From CAHJXG01 sp964235485 (GTDB lineage: Bacteria; Pseudomonadota; Alphaproteobacteria; Acetobacterales; Acetobacteraceae): 64,000 bases of DNA. The stretch covers positions 62,001 to 126,000 of the forward strand of contig CAXSAZ010000010.1 of the NCBI GenBank assembly GCA_964235485.1. Reading direction: 5' to 3'. Shown here piece by piece: positions 26,134 through 34,550 of this stretch. The translations under genes were made by a program, and so were the position numbers. The notes under the pieces were generated by a model. It worked only from the letters and a program-made list of their open reading frames with translations. It was not told where the DNA came from and searched no databases. Position 1 is the stretch's first letter; every line of letters starts with the position of its first letter.

Positions 26134-26901
26134 ATGCCGCAATCCGCTCCCCCGACCTCCTCCGCGCCCAACACCGAAGCCGCCAGCCCGACCGCTCCGC
26201 AACAGCCCCCGGTGGTGGTCAAGAAGTATGCCAACCGCCGGTTGTACAACACGGAAACCTCAAGCTACATCACCCTCGACAACCTCGCCGACATGATCCG
26301 CGTCGGCCGCGACTTCGTGGTTTATGACGCGAAATCCGGGGAGGACATCACCCGCGGCGTGCTGACGCAGATCATCGTGGAGGAGGAAAGCAAGGGCACC
26401 TCCATGCTGCCCACGGCCTTCCTGCGCCAGCTCATCGGCTTCTACGGCGGCAGCTTGCAGGGCGTGGTGCCGCGCTACCTCGAACAGGCCATGACGAGCT
26501 TCGCGCGCCAGCAGCAGCAGTTGCGGCAAGCGGTGCAGCAAACCTTCAGCCCGTTCATGCCCTTGGGGGTCGAGGAGATGAGCCGGCAGAACGTGGCGAT
26601 GATCGAGCGCGCGATGAACATGTTCAACCCGTTCCACCGCGGCGGCGCGCCCCTCCCGCCTGGCCCGGAAGCCTTCCCAGCAGACGCCCCGCCCCGGCAG
26701 GAGGCTGGCCCGGAGGCCATCGACCAACTGCAGCAGGAGATCGACAGCCTGCGCAGCCAGCTTGCGGTTGCCCGCGCCGAGACGGCAACGGCCCACGCGA
26801 ACGCAGCCGCCCAAAGCCTCCTGCCTGACCCGTCGGTCGCGCCGCTGCGCACGACCCGCCGCGAGCGGTCCGCCAAGCCGAAGGACCCGGCTTCGTCTTG
26901 A
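26134..26901 (+). CDS. phaR: Polyhydroxyalkanoate synthesis repressor PhaR
   Basis: A 255-residue regulator. The PHB accumulation regulatory DNA-binding domain begins at VVVKKYANRRLYNTETSSYI (about residues 28-90), and the following PHB-binding domain covers RQLIGFYGGSLQGVVPRYLE. A Pro/Ala-rich tail with a short coiled coil ends the protein. In family members PhaR represses phasin and pha genes until it is titrated by PHB granules. The ribosome site GAGGG is well placed. It is divergent from the pha operon. Confidence 0.95.
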   Translation: MPQSAPPTSSAPNTEAASPTAPQQPPVVVKKYANRRLYNTETSSYITLDNLADMIRVGRDFVVYDAKSGEDITRGVLTQIIVEEESKGTSMLPTAFLRQLIGFYGGSLQGVVPRYLEQAMTSFARQQQQLRQAVQQTFSPFMPLGVEEMSRQNVAMIERAMNMFNPFHRGGAPLPPGPEAFPADAPPRQEAGPEAIDQLQQEIDSLRSQLAVARAETATAHANAAAQSLLPDPSVAPLRTTRRERSAKPKDPASS

Positions 26902-27042
26902 GTCCGCCGATTCTGGAAATGAGCTTTTCTTTAGCGGCAATACGTTTAAAGTCACGCGGTGTTGACGTTTGGCGTGGGTGCCGCAATGCTGTTTTCGCCC
27001 GATTGGGTGTAGGTCTTTTTACATCATACCGTGGGGCGCGTC
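26902..27042 (+). other. Spacer between phaR and the XRE regulator
   Basis: A 141-base region, AT-richer than its surroundings (26915-26960). A TTGACG at about 26961-26966 could be a -35 for the XRE gene, but the -10 is unclear. I see no GC-rich terminator hairpin with a T-run after phaR. Confidence 0.3.
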
Positions 27043-27483
27043 GTGAGTTCCAAGCAAAATCCAGAAGGCGTCCCGGGTAACGGGAAAGCGGGACCGGACG
27101 GGCCGCCGGCTCGCGCCAGCATCGCGGACCACCATGCCGGAGCGCGCATCCGCGAGCGCCGGGTCATGCTGGGCCTGTCGCAGCAGCAGCTTGCCCAGAT
27201 GATCGGCGTCACCTACCAGCAGGCGCACAAGTACGAACGCGGCCTGAACCGCATCTCGGCCGGGCGCCTTTACGAGATCGCGCTGGTGCTGAACGTCCCC
27301 GTGAGCTGGTTCTTCGAGGGCCTGGACACCGAAGCGCCGGCGGTTGAACTGTCTCAGCGGCAGCGCATGTGCCTCGAACTCGCCCGCAACTTCGCCGCGA
27401 TCGACAACCAGAAGCACCAGGAAGCATTGAGCCAGATGGCCCGTGCCCTGGCGGCGCAGTCGAATTCGGGCGGGGAGCCTTAA
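27043..27483 (+). CDS. XRE-family transcriptional regulator
   Basis: A 146-residue protein with a Cro/C1-type helix-turn-helix at about residues 35-90 (GARIRERRVMLGLSQQQLAQ, IGVTYQQAHKYERGLNRIS). This is the compact regulator type widespread in Alphaproteobacteria, often called HTH regulator and related to PraR-like proteins. I use GTG 27043 with GGGGCG upstream. GTG 27031 would add four residues. The end overlaps the convergent DUF2125 gene by 4 bases. Targets unknown. Confidence 0.88.
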   Translation: MSSKQNPEGVPGNGKAGPDGPPARASIADHHAGARIRERRVMLGLSQQQLAQMIGVTYQQAHKYERGLNRISAGRLYEIALVLNVPVSWFFEGLDTEAPAVELSQRQRMCLELARNFAAIDNQKHQEALSQMARALAAQSNSGGEP

Positions 27484-28460
27484 CGGCCCTCCGGCCAACG
27501 CAGCATCGGCACCCGCAACAGGGGAAAGCGCGCCACGCTCAGCACGCCGCCCGCGACCTGCACGGGAACGGCGGCGCCGCCGTCCGGCGTGCCTGCCGCC
27601 AGCAGGCCGAGCACCGCCTTGGCCGCCACAACGGCTTGCCGTGTCAGGACGCCTGCCGCCGCAAGCTCGTCCAGCCCGGTCTCGTAGCCGGTCACGCGCA
27701 TCGTCCCGTCCAGCTCCGGCTGCAGGGCGTCATCCAACCCGATCCTGCCTTGGCCGACTGCGTGCGCGCTGCCCATCGTGAGCGCGATGTCCGACAGGTC
27801 CACGGCGCCGCCGGCTTCGCGCCACGCCGTGGCGGCGGCGCGCGGGTTTCCGGCAAGCGGAAAGGGCGGCGTCGCCGACGCACGAAGCGCGAGCGCGTCG
27901 ATCACCCAGCCCCGCGTTCGAGTGCCGTCGGGCGGCTTGAGACGCCGGGCTGACAGGGCCAAGCCGCCCGGCCCAAGCCGCATCTGCAACGCCTCCGCCT
28001 CGAACAGCCGGGCGACGCCGACCGCCGTGCCGGCCAGGATGGCGCCGTCGCCGGACGCCTCAAGCTGCAGGTCCCGCGACACCACCGCAAGGGCCGGGCC
28101 TGAGCCGAAGCGGACCTGCTGGCCGTCCGCCTGCACGCGCACCGGGCCGAACCCGGACATCGACTCGGGCCAGCGCAACGGCACGTCGATGGCCGCCTCC
28201 TCAGCCTGCCAGGCAAGCCCGTCGGCCTCGACCGACGCCGGCCCGAACTGCAGCCCGGCGCGCGCCGGCCATCCCTGCGGCCGGGCGGGTCCGAGGGCCA
28301 CGCGCCAGCCTTGCGCGCGCAAAGCCTGCGCCTGCTCATCCACCAGCGCACGGAGGCGCCCCACCGCGCTGAGCCAGACGACGCCATGCGCCAGGCCCGC
28401 CGCGACGAGCGCGCCGCACGCCCAGCCCACCAGCCGAACGGCGCGCCGACGGCCGGCCAT
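27480..28460 (-). CDS. DUF2125 domain-containing protein
   Basis: A 326-residue protein with one N-terminal membrane span (WACGALVAAGLAHGVVWLSAV). The remainder is a soluble beta-rich domain exported to the periplasm, with GWPARAGLQFGPASV and VQADGQQVRFG near the start, matching the alphaproteobacterial DUF2125 family. Function unknown. It is transcribed in the same direction as ftsE-ftsX-ydcF-plsC but separated by a 251-base AT-richer gap, so it may have its own promoter. Confidence 0.8.
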   Translation of the reverse strand: MAGRRRAVRLVGWACGALVAAGLAHGVVWLSAVGRLRALVDEQAQALRAQGWRVALGPARPQGWPARAGLQFGPASVEADGLAWQAEEAAIDVPLRWPESMSGFGPVRVQADGQQVRFGSGPALAVVSRDLQLEASGDGAILAGTAVGVARLFEAEALQMRLGPGGLALSARRLKPPDGTRTRGWVIDALALRASATPPFPLAGNPRAAATAWREAGGAVDLSDIALTMGSAHAVGQGRIGLDDALQPELDGTMRVTGYETGLDELAAAGVLTRQAVVAAKAVLGLLAAGTPDGGAAVPVQVAGGVLSVARFPLLRVPMLRWPEGR

Positions 28461-28590
28461 TCAGCGATCCCAAGGGTTTGGCGTGCCGGATGGCCCGCAA
28501 TCATCCACAGCGCCGCGCCGCGGCGCGCCGCGTCCCGGAACGCCAGCCGCCTTCCGCACAGGCTGCGCATCCCGCCCAGCGATCCAGAAA

Positions 28591-28608
28591 TTCTTTATCA
28601 TTAAAGAA
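28591..28608. promoter_or_regulatory. Perfect AT-rich inverted repeat upstream of the DUF2125 gene
   Basis: TTCTTTA-TCAT-TAAAGAA is a perfect 7-bp inverted repeat with a 4-base centre, inside the 251-base gap 28461-28711. It lies 131 bases before the DUF2125 start. It could be an operator or a weak terminator for plsC. The AT-only arms argue against a strong rho-independent terminator. Confidence 0.4.
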
Positions 28609-28711
28609 CAAAGGCTTGAAAGTTGGATTCGCCAGCCGCCCCGGCGCGATCCGGTCTCGGTTCCGCCTCCAAGCTGCAACGAAACTGTGACAAATGAGGG
28701 CGTTGCGCGCT

Positions 28712-29467
28712 TCAAGGGGACCATGCGCCCGACGCTTTCCCATCTTTATGCACAGACTTGTCCACAGATCCGCCAAGCTCGGCCGTTCGCCAACGTTCCT
28801 GAATCGCGACGATCAGCGCCGCTTGCGACAAGCCCGGCGGAATGGGCGGGCCGATCACGACGCGGACCACGCCGGGCGTCTTGCGGAACGCCCGCCGGCC
28901 CCAGCACAGGCCAGAGTCGGTGGCCACCGGGATGACCGGCAGCCCGGTCCGTGTCGCAAGGGCTGCGATGCCGGGCCGCAGCTCGGCCTCGACGCCCGGC
29001 GCGACCCGGGTGCCTTCCGGGAAGATCACGATCTGCCGGCCGTCCGCCACCGCGCGGTCGGCGCCGCGCAGCAGGCTTCGGATCGCGCCGAACGACGCGC
29101 CGCGGTCCAGCGGAATCTGCCCGGCCGGCACCAGCAGCGAGCCGAACAGCGGGATGCGCGCCAGCTCGGCCTTGAACACGTAGGACGCGCGCGGGACCAG
29201 GCGCAGCCAGACCAAGGTGTCGAACGCCGATTGGTGCTGCGACGCGATCAGCGCGGCGCCCTCCGCCGGCAGGTGCTCCCGCCCGGCCACGGCGACACGG
29301 ATGCCGCACAGGACCGCGGCGCCGCCGAGCACCAGCGCCGCCCAGCTTCGCGCCACCCACAGCGCATGGCGGGGAGCGAACCAGCGCACGGGGACGCCGA
29401 GCAGCCCCATCGCAAACGTCGCCGCGAAGAACCAAACGTTGAACAGCAGGGAGCGGAGCCAGATCAT
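28712..29467 (-). CDS. plsC: 1-acyl-sn-glycerol-3-phosphate acyltransferase (PlsC-like)
   Basis: A 251-residue membrane acyltransferase that makes phosphatidic acid from lysophosphatidic acid. The catalytic HQSAFD (H-x4-D) and the substrate-binding FPEGTR motifs are both present, after an N-terminal hydrophobic segment. The ATG overlaps the upstream YdcF-like stop. Last in the ftsE-ftsX-ydcF-plsC chain. Confidence 0.93.
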   Translation of the reverse strand: MIWLRSLLFNVWFFAATFAMGLLGVPVRWFAPRHALWVARSWAALVLGGAAVLCGIRVAVAGREHLPAEGAALIASQHQSAFDTLVWLRLVPRASYVFKAELARIPLFGSLLVPAGQIPLDRGASFGAIRSLLRGADRAVADGRQIVIFPEGTRVAPGVEAELRPGIAALATRTGLPVIPVATDSGLCWGRRAFRKTPGVVRVVIGPPIPPGLSQAALIVAIQERWRTAELGGSVDKSVHKDGKASGAWSP

Positions 29468-30069
29468 GGCGCGTCCCCGCCCAGCAGATGCGCCAGGCCG
29501 AACCGGACGGCGAGCAGCTTGTCATACTCGCCCGCGAGCACGCGGACCGCCGGCGCCGCGCCGCGGAGCGCGGGGGACTGCACCGCGACCGCTTGCAGCT
29601 CCACGTCCGGCAGGGCGCGCCGCACCTCCAGCAAGGCCCGCGGCACGTGGTAGCCGGCGGTCACGACGATCAGCCGCCGCACCTTGTGCGCCCGCGCCCA
29701 GGGCGCGGTTTCCGCCGCGTTGCCCGACGTGCTTTGCGCGGCGTGGCCCAGCGTCACCCGGCTCGCCTGGTCGGCGTCGAGCGGCACCCGGCGCGTCAGC
29801 TCGGCCATGTCCGCCCCGCGCGCCATGCCGGACACCATCAGATACGGCGCGCGCCCCTCGACCAGCAGGCGCAGCGCCGTCTCGATCCGGTCCGCGCCGC
29901 CGGTCAGCACGACGATTCCGTCCGCCGCTGCCGGCGGCTCCCCGGTTTGCCGGGCGACGCTGTTGAACCACGCAAATCCCATCCCCCATAAAGCGCCGCC
30001 GCCAAGCAGCACGGCGCTGGCCGCCGCCAGGCCCAGCCGGGCGCGACGCCGCCAGCGCCCTTCCCTCAC
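29464..30069 (-). CDS. YdcF/ElyC-like DUF218 protein
   Basis: A 201-residue protein with one N-terminal membrane span and a DUF218 domain: DGIVVLTGGADRIETALRLL, NAAETAPWARAHKVRR and VVTAGYHVPRALLEVRRALP are the usual conserved blocks. The GTG at 30069 overlaps the ftsX stop (GTGA). DUF218 proteins such as ElyC/SanA act in envelope or lipid-carrier processes. The precise role here is unknown. A second DUF218 protein lies at 62709-63437. Confidence 0.85.
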   Translation of the reverse strand: MREGRWRRRARLGLAAASAVLLGGGALWGMGFAWFNSVARQTGEPPAAADGIVVLTGGADRIETALRLLVEGRAPYLMVSGMARGADMAELTRRVPLDADQASRVTLGHAAQSTSGNAAETAPWARAHKVRRLIVVTAGYHVPRALLEVRRALPDVELQAVAVQSPALRGAAPAVRVLAGEYDKLLAVRFGLAHLLGGDAP

Positions 30070-31055
30070 GGCAGCCGCCGCAGCCACCGGCGCACCGTGC
30101 CCTGCGCCGTGAGCCAGCCGATCACTGCCGCCATCACCGGCAAGGCCGGCAAGGACAGCCATAGCGCCGGCGGCAGTGCATGGACCAGCCCGGCCGCGCC
30201 TGCGTCCTCGGCCTGCCCGGTGAAGGGCGCCGCCAGCCCGGCCAAGCCGAGCAGCACCGGCACCGCCGCGGCGGCGCCGATCCCCGCGCCGGCCGCCGCC
30301 AGCAGCGTGGCCCGGCGCGCGAACCGCCCGGCGATGTAGCCGTCCGTGGCGCCCAGGCCATGCACGATCTCGATGGCGCCGCGCCGGGTCGCGAGGCCGG
30401 CGCGGACGGCGACGGCGACCACGGCCACCGCCACGAACGCCACCACCGCCAGCGCCAGCCCGGCGCAGGCCTGCAAGCTGCGGGCCAGCACGGCGAGACG
30501 GCGCATCCAGCGGTCATGGCTGTCCAGCAGCGTGCCGGGCGCCGCCGCCTCCACCTGGACCGCGAGCCGCCCGGCGTCCAGCGCCGGGTCCGAAAGGCGC
30601 ACATCGACCACGGCCGGCAGCGGCAAGGCGATCCGCCCGGCCCCGGTGCCCAGCCATGGACGCAGCAACGCCTCCAGCTCGCCGGCGCTCAATGCCCGGG
30701 CCGAGGCGATGCCGGGCGCGTCGCGCAGCAGCGCCAAGACCCGGTCGAGCCGCGTGCCCCCGCCGTCCGCCGCCGCCGCGGCAGGCTCCGGCACCTGCAC
30801 CGTCAGGACGGAGCCGGCGCCCTCCTGCCATTGCCGCCCCAGGGCGGACGCCCCGGCGGTCCCGGCCAAGGCCAGCGCCGCCAGGAACGCCATGGCCGCG
30901 ACCAAGGACGGCAGCAGCCGGTCCGACAAGGCGCGGCGCAGGCCGAGGTCGTCGAACCGAGACGGGCGCAGCAGCGCGGGCGTCCGGCGCGGCCGGCCCG
31001 CTCTTGTCCTCACGGCCCCGATCCGCGCGCCTCGCGCCGCCACGGCCTTAGTCAT
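30066..31055 (-). CDS. ftsX: Cell-division protein FtsX
   Basis: A 329-residue membrane protein with four spans: one before and three after a periplasmic domain of about 130 residues. FtsX with FtsE controls septal peptidoglycan hydrolases. IEIVHGLGATDGYIAGRFARR matches the conserved FtsX block before the third span. The ATG at 31055 overlaps the ftsE stop by 8 bases. The sequence is Ala-rich but has the family topology. Confidence 0.9.
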   Translation of the reverse strand: MTKAVAARGARIGAVRTRAGRPRRTPALLRPSRFDDLGLRRALSDRLLPSLVAAMAFLAALALAGTAGASALGRQWQEGAGSVLTVQVPEPAAAAADGGGTRLDRVLALLRDAPGIASARALSAGELEALLRPWLGTGAGRIALPLPAVVDVRLSDPALDAGRLAVQVEAAAPGTLLDSHDRWMRRLAVLARSLQACAGLALAVVAFVAVAVVAVAVRAGLATRRGAIEIVHGLGATDGYIAGRFARRATLLAAAGAGIGAAAAVPVLLGLAGLAAPFTGQAEDAGAAGLVHALPPALWLSLPALPVMAAVIGWLTAQGTVRRWLRRLP

Positions 31056-31716
31056 CGCGGACCAGCCGGCCATCCGCCAACCGAAGCGTGTGGGCCGGGT
31101 GGCGGGACACCAGGGCGGCGTTGTGCGTCGCCACCACGACGGTGGTGCCCAGGCGGTTCATCTCGTGCAGCAACTGCATCAGCCGCTCGGCCTGTGGGTC
31201 GTCGAGGTTGCCCGTCGGCTCGTCGGCCAGCAGCAGCAGCGGCCGGGCGACCACGGCGCGGGCGATGGCCACCCGCTGCTGCTCGCCGCCCGAAAGCTCG
31301 GCCGGGCGGGATTGCAGCTTGCGCGACAGGCCGACCCAGCTCAGCAGTTCCACCGCATCGACCCGGACCTGCCCTTCCGGCCGGCCGGCGAGGCGCAGCG
31401 GCAGCGCCACGTTGTCGAACGCCGAAAGGTGCGGCAGCAGGCGGAAATCCTGGAACACCATGCCGATGCGCCGGCGCAGCACCGGCAAGCGGGACCGGGC
31501 GGCGTCGCCGATGTCCTGGCCCAGCAGGGTGAGCCGCCCTTCCGTGGGCCGCACCGCGAGGTGCAGCAGCCGGAGCAGGCTGGTCTTGCCCGCGCCGGAC
31601 GGGCCGAGCAGCCAACGGAACCCGCCCTCCGCGATGCTGAACGACACGCCTTGCAGAACCCGGTTCGTTGTGCCCGCTTGGCCAAATTCCAGGCCGACCC
31701 CATCTAGCCGTACCAT
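31048..31716 (-). CDS. ftsE: Cell-division ATP-binding protein FtsE
   Basis: A 222-residue ABC ATPase with Walker A GPSGAGKTSLL, Q-loop FQDFRLLPHLS, signature LSGGEQQRVAIARA and Walker B LLLADEPTGNLD. The RRRIGMVFQDFRLL segment is an FtsE hallmark. It pairs with FtsX directly downstream. Confidence 0.95.
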   Translation of the reverse strand: MVRLDGVGLEFGQAGTTNRVLQGVSFSIAEGGFRWLLGPSGAGKTSLLRLLHLAVRPTEGRLTLLGQDIGDAARSRLPVLRRRIGMVFQDFRLLPHLSAFDNVALPLRLAGRPEGQVRVDAVELLSWVGLSRKLQSRPAELSGGEQQRVAIARAVVARPLLLLADEPTGNLDDPQAERLMQLLHEMNRLGTTVVVATHNAALVSRHPAHTLRLADGRLVRDD

Positions 31717-31819
31717 TCACCATGCCCTCAACGCGCCCGCTTAGCCTATCCCGTCGAGTCACCACCAAGCCGGAAACTGAAGCCTGTTGGCGTCTGCAGC
31801 CGGGGAGTATCACGCCGCC
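31717..31819. promoter_or_regulatory. Divergent promoter region between ftsE and the MJ0042 gene
   Basis: A 103-base gap between divergent starts. It is expected to carry both promoters. No unambiguous promoter hexamers could be read. Confidence 0.3.
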
Positions 31820-32239
31820 ATGAGGATCGTCTGCCCATCCTGCACCGCCGCCTACGAGGTGCCCGAGGCGCGGCTCCTTCCCGGCCAGTCCGTGCGCTGC
31901 GCCCGGTGCGGCACGAATTGGGCGCCGATGGCCGAGGCGCAGCCCGCGGCGGCACCGACAGCGCCGCAGCCGTCGGCCGCCGCCCCTTTGCCCTTCCCGA
32001 AATCTCCGCCAACGCCGTCCGACGCACAGAACTTTCCGACGCCCCCGTTCGCCGGGGCGCTTGAACGCCCGGGCGGACGCTTCGCGAGTGGGCCGGCGGT
32101 GCTGGCTGGCTGGGTCGCGAGCATCGCGGCCGTGATCGGCCTGTGCTGGGCCGCCGTCACCTGGCGCTACGACATCATGCACGCTTGGCCGCCAAGCGAG
32201 CGGCTTTACAGCACCCTCGGCCTGATGGCCGGACGGTAA
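31820..32239 (+). CDS. MJ0042-type zinc-ribbon protein with one membrane span
   Basis: A 139-residue protein. The N-terminal zinc ribbon has CPSC (residues 5-8) and CARC (about 29-32) in the MJ0042 pattern. A Pro/Ala linker follows, and one membrane span lies near residues 100-120 (GWVASIAAVIGLCWAAVTW). Proteins of this form are commonly divergent from ftsE in Alphaproteobacteria. I prefer ATG 31820. A TTG 31787 would add 11 residues without family similarity. Role unknown. Confidence 0.82.
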   Translation: MRIVCPSCTAAYEVPEARLLPGQSVRCARCGTNWAPMAEAQPAAAPTAPQPSAAAPLPFPKSPPTPSDAQNFPTPPFAGALERPGGRFASGPAVLAGWVASIAAVIGLCWAAVTWRYDIMHAWPPSERLYSTLGLMAGR

Positions 32240-32246
32240 CGCGCTT

Positions 32247-32840
32247 CTACCCGGGCGGCGCCGATTCGGCGATCTCCGGCCGTTCCGCCATCTCGGCATA
32301 CCATTGCGCCAGCTTGCCGCGCCCTTCCCGCCACCCGTCCGCCGCAAAGCGCAGGTCGAGGTAGCCCAGCGCGCAGGCGACCGAGATGGAGCCGATGTCC
32401 AGGTGGTTGGCGGGCGGGTCCGATTGCAGCAGGTCGAGCGCGCGCTCCACGGCGTCGCGGCCACGCGCCATCGCGGCGTCGCGCGCGGCTTCCGGCGGGC
32501 GGCCCATGTCCATGCGCCGCAGCACGGCCGCGTCCATGATGCCGTCGCCGATGGCCTGGAAACGGAGCGCGCGCCAACGCGCCGGGCCGGGCGGCGGGAA
32601 CAGCGACCCGGCGCCGACCGCATCGAGGTACTCGCAGATCACGGGGCTGTCGAACAGCGCGAAGCCGTCCTCCGTCACCAGGCACGGCACCTTGGACAAG
32701 GGGTTGGCCGCCAGCAGGTCGGGCGGGGACGAATGCGGGTCCGTTGCGATGCGGGTGATCTGGTCCGAGATGCCGCAGGCCAGGGCGCAGACGACGACCT
32801 TGCGGACGTAGGGACTGGTGGCGGAGTAGTGGAGCTTCAC
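32247..32840 (-). CDS. Glutathione S-transferase family protein
   Basis: A 197-residue GST. The thioredoxin-like N-terminal domain has SATSPYVRKV (the Ser/Pro-Tyr-x-x-K active region) and NPLSKVPCLV with the cis-proline; the GSH-binding DSPVICEYLD follows; then an all-helical C-terminal domain. It lacks the longer C-terminus of some classes. The GTG start at 32840 overlaps the gloB stop (GTGA), so it is co-transcribed with a second glutathione enzyme. Confidence 0.9.
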   Translation of the reverse strand: MKLHYSATSPYVRKVVVCALACGISDQITRIATDPHSSPPDLLAANPLSKVPCLVTEDGFALFDSPVICEYLDAVGAGSLFPPPGPARWRALRFQAIGDGIMDAAVLRRMDMGRPPEAARDAAMARGRDAVERALDLLQSDPPANHLDIGSISVACALGYLDLRFAADGWREGRGKLAQWYAEMAERPEIAESAPPG

Positions 32841-33565
32841 CGGAACGTATCCTTTTCTGCGCGCAGCTTGGCCAGGGTCGCGACATCCGGCGCCCGCAGG
32901 AAGGGATTTTCTGCAAGCTCGTCCGTTAAGCGGCTCGGGATCGTCGGCTGTCCGGCTGCGCACAGGCGGCTCACTTCGGCGGCGCGGGCGCGCAGCGCCG
33001 GGTTGTCGGGGTCGGCGTGCAGCGCGAAGCGCGCGTTGCTTTCCGTATACTCGTGCCCGCAACAGACCAGCGCGTCGCCCGGCAGCGCCGCGAGCTTGCG
33101 CAGGCTCCCGTACATGTCGGCGGCGCTGCCTTCCAGCAGTCGGCCGCAGCCCAGGCTGAACAGCGTGTCGCCGCAGACCAGCACGTGGTTCGCGCCGCCG
33201 AAGAACGCGATGTGCCCGACCGTGTGGCCGGGCGTGTCGATCACCTGCAGGCTGCTGTCGCCCAGGGCCACCGTGTCGCCCTCCGCCACGGCACGGTCCA
33301 GCCGCGGCAAGCGCCGCGCGTCGGCCGCGGCGCCGACCACCGGGCAGCCGTAGCGGTCGCGGACCGCATCGGTGCCCGCCACGTGGTCCCCGTGGTGGTG
33401 CGTGAGCAAAACCATGTCGAGGCGTCCCCCGGCGGCCTCCACCGCCGCGGCGCAGGCGTCCGCGTCGGCGGGATCGACAAAGGCCGTGACGCCGGTGGCC
33501 TCGTCCCGCAACAGCCAGGCGTAGTTGTCGGACAGCATGGGGACGGCTTGGGCGGACAAGGGCAT
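32837..33565 (-). CDS. gloB: Hydroxyacylglutathione hydrolase (glyoxalase II)
   Basis: A 242-residue metallo-beta-lactamase-fold enzyme that hydrolyses S-lactoylglutathione in methylglyoxal detoxification. The metal site THHHGDHVAG, the second ligand DTPGHTVGH, and the later CGDTLFSLGCGR and CCGHEYT match glyoxalase II. It lies upstream of a GST gene and divergent from a methyltransferase gene, the common gloB arrangement. Confidence 0.95.
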   Translation of the reverse strand: MPLSAQAVPMLSDNYAWLLRDEATGVTAFVDPADADACAAAVEAAGGRLDMVLLTHHHGDHVAGTDAVRDRYGCPVVGAAADARRLPRLDRAVAEGDTVALGDSSLQVIDTPGHTVGHIAFFGGANHVLVCGDTLFSLGCGRLLEGSAADMYGSLRKLAALPGDALVCCGHEYTESNARFALHADPDNPALRARAAEVSRLCAAGQPTIPSRLTDELAENPFLRAPDVATLAKLRAEKDTFR

Positions 33566-33691
33566 GAACGGCGCTCCGCTTCAGGTGGGCGCAGCCTGTC
33601 GCACCTGTGGCCATAGATCAAGCAGGCGCGCATCAGGCAAAAGGCCGGGCCGGGCACGTGCCACGCTGGGTCCCATGCTATACCGTGCGGC
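33566..33691. other. Divergent spacer between gloB and methyltransferase
   Basis: A 126-base gap between divergent starts. It probably carries both promoters. I see no distinctive element. Confidence 0.3.
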
Positions 33692-34399
33692 ATGATGGCC
33701 GATGCCCACACCGCGGCGGAGTTCTACGCGACGGCGCGCGGCGCCGTGGCCTGCCGCCTGCTGCGGGACCGCTTGGCGCTCGCTTGGCCGGACGTGACGG
33801 GCCTGGCCGTGCTGGGCCTCGGCTACGCCGTCCCGTATCTGCGGCTCTGGCGGGACAGCGCGGCGCGCTGCGTTGCCGCCACCCCGGCGCAGGTCGGCAT
33901 CGCCCGCTGGCCGGTAGGCCACCCCAACCTGTCCTGCACGGTGGAGGAGGACAGCCTGCCCTTTCCCGACCTGCACTTCGACCGCATCCTGCTGGTGCAC
34001 GGCCTGGAGGTCGCCGAGAACGCCCACCGCATGTTGCGGGAGGTTTGGCGAGTGCTGAAGGACGACGGCCGCCTCCTGGCGGTCACGCCGAACCGCATGG
34101 GCCTTTGGGCGCACAATGAAAGCACGCCGTTCGGCCACGGCCAGCCTTATTCGCCGGGCCAGATCGGCCGCCTGCTGGCCGCCGGCCTGTTCCGGGTGGA
34201 GCGGCGGGACACTGCGCTTTACCTGCCGCCGGTCAATCTGCGGATCGTGCTGCGCGGCGCGGCGGTTTGGGAGGGGGGCGGCCGGCGCATCGCGCCGCGG
34301 CTGGCCGGCGTCACGATCACCGAAGCGGTGAAGGACGTTTACGCGGCCCTGCCGGTCCAGCGCGCCCGGCGGCGGCTCGTGCTGAGCCAGGCGGCCTAG
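33692..34399 (+). CDS. Class I SAM-dependent methyltransferase
   Basis: A 235-residue protein. A degenerate nucleotide-binding motif I (VLGLGYAVPYL) is followed by SLPFPDLHFDRILLVHGLEV and LREVWRVLKDDGRLLAVTPN, the motif II-III region of Methyltransf_11-type enzymes. This type sits divergent from gloB in many Alphaproteobacteria. The substrate is unknown. The stop codon TAG lies inside the CTAG that flanks the AT-rich element downstream. Confidence 0.85.
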   Translation: MMADAHTAAEFYATARGAVACRLLRDRLALAWPDVTGLAVLGLGYAVPYLRLWRDSAARCVAATPAQVGIARWPVGHPNLSCTVEEDSLPFPDLHFDRILLVHGLEVAENAHRMLREVWRVLKDDGRLLAVTPNRMGLWAHNESTPFGHGQPYSPGQIGRLLAAGLFRVERRDTALYLPPVNLRIVLRGAAVWEGGGRRIAPRLAGVTITEAVKDVYAALPVQRARRRLVLSQAA

Positions 34400-34550
34400 C
34401 ATTACAGTTGCTTTATCTTCGTGGTTGAAGGCCAGAAAAGTTTCTTGCGCTAATCACCGAAGTTAAACGGCGTCGATGAGAGTAGTGATATCAACTTAAA
34501 GTTGATATGTCGCTGAGATACAAACTTATCAGGAACACGCAACTGTAGTG
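34400..34550. mobile_element. 151-bp MITE-like element with terminal inverted repeats at a duplicated CTAG
   Basis: The ends are CATTACAGTTGC (34400-34411) and GCAACTGTAGTG (34539-34550), inverted repeats matching at 11 of 12 positions. Both sides are flanked by CTAG (34396-34399 and 34551-34554). Read as TA target duplication, the ends extend to 13 bp (GCATTACAGTTGC / GCAACTGTAGTGC) inside CTA...TAG, the pattern of IS630/Tc1-family insertions, which favour CTAG. The interior is AT-rich, unlike the rest of the window, has no ORF, and contains a perfect 10-bp inverted repeat (34488-34497 and 34499-34508, ATATCAACTT). The flanking CTAGs supply the stop codons of both converging genes. A terminator or regulatory RNA role is also possible. 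Confidence 0.72.

Noticed and set aside
34400..34550. Interpretation of the AT-rich element as a simple rho-independent terminator
   Set aside because: It has hairpins, but no GC stem followed by a T-run, and the matching ends with flanking CTAG duplicates fit an insertion better. The terminator role is kept as an alternative.
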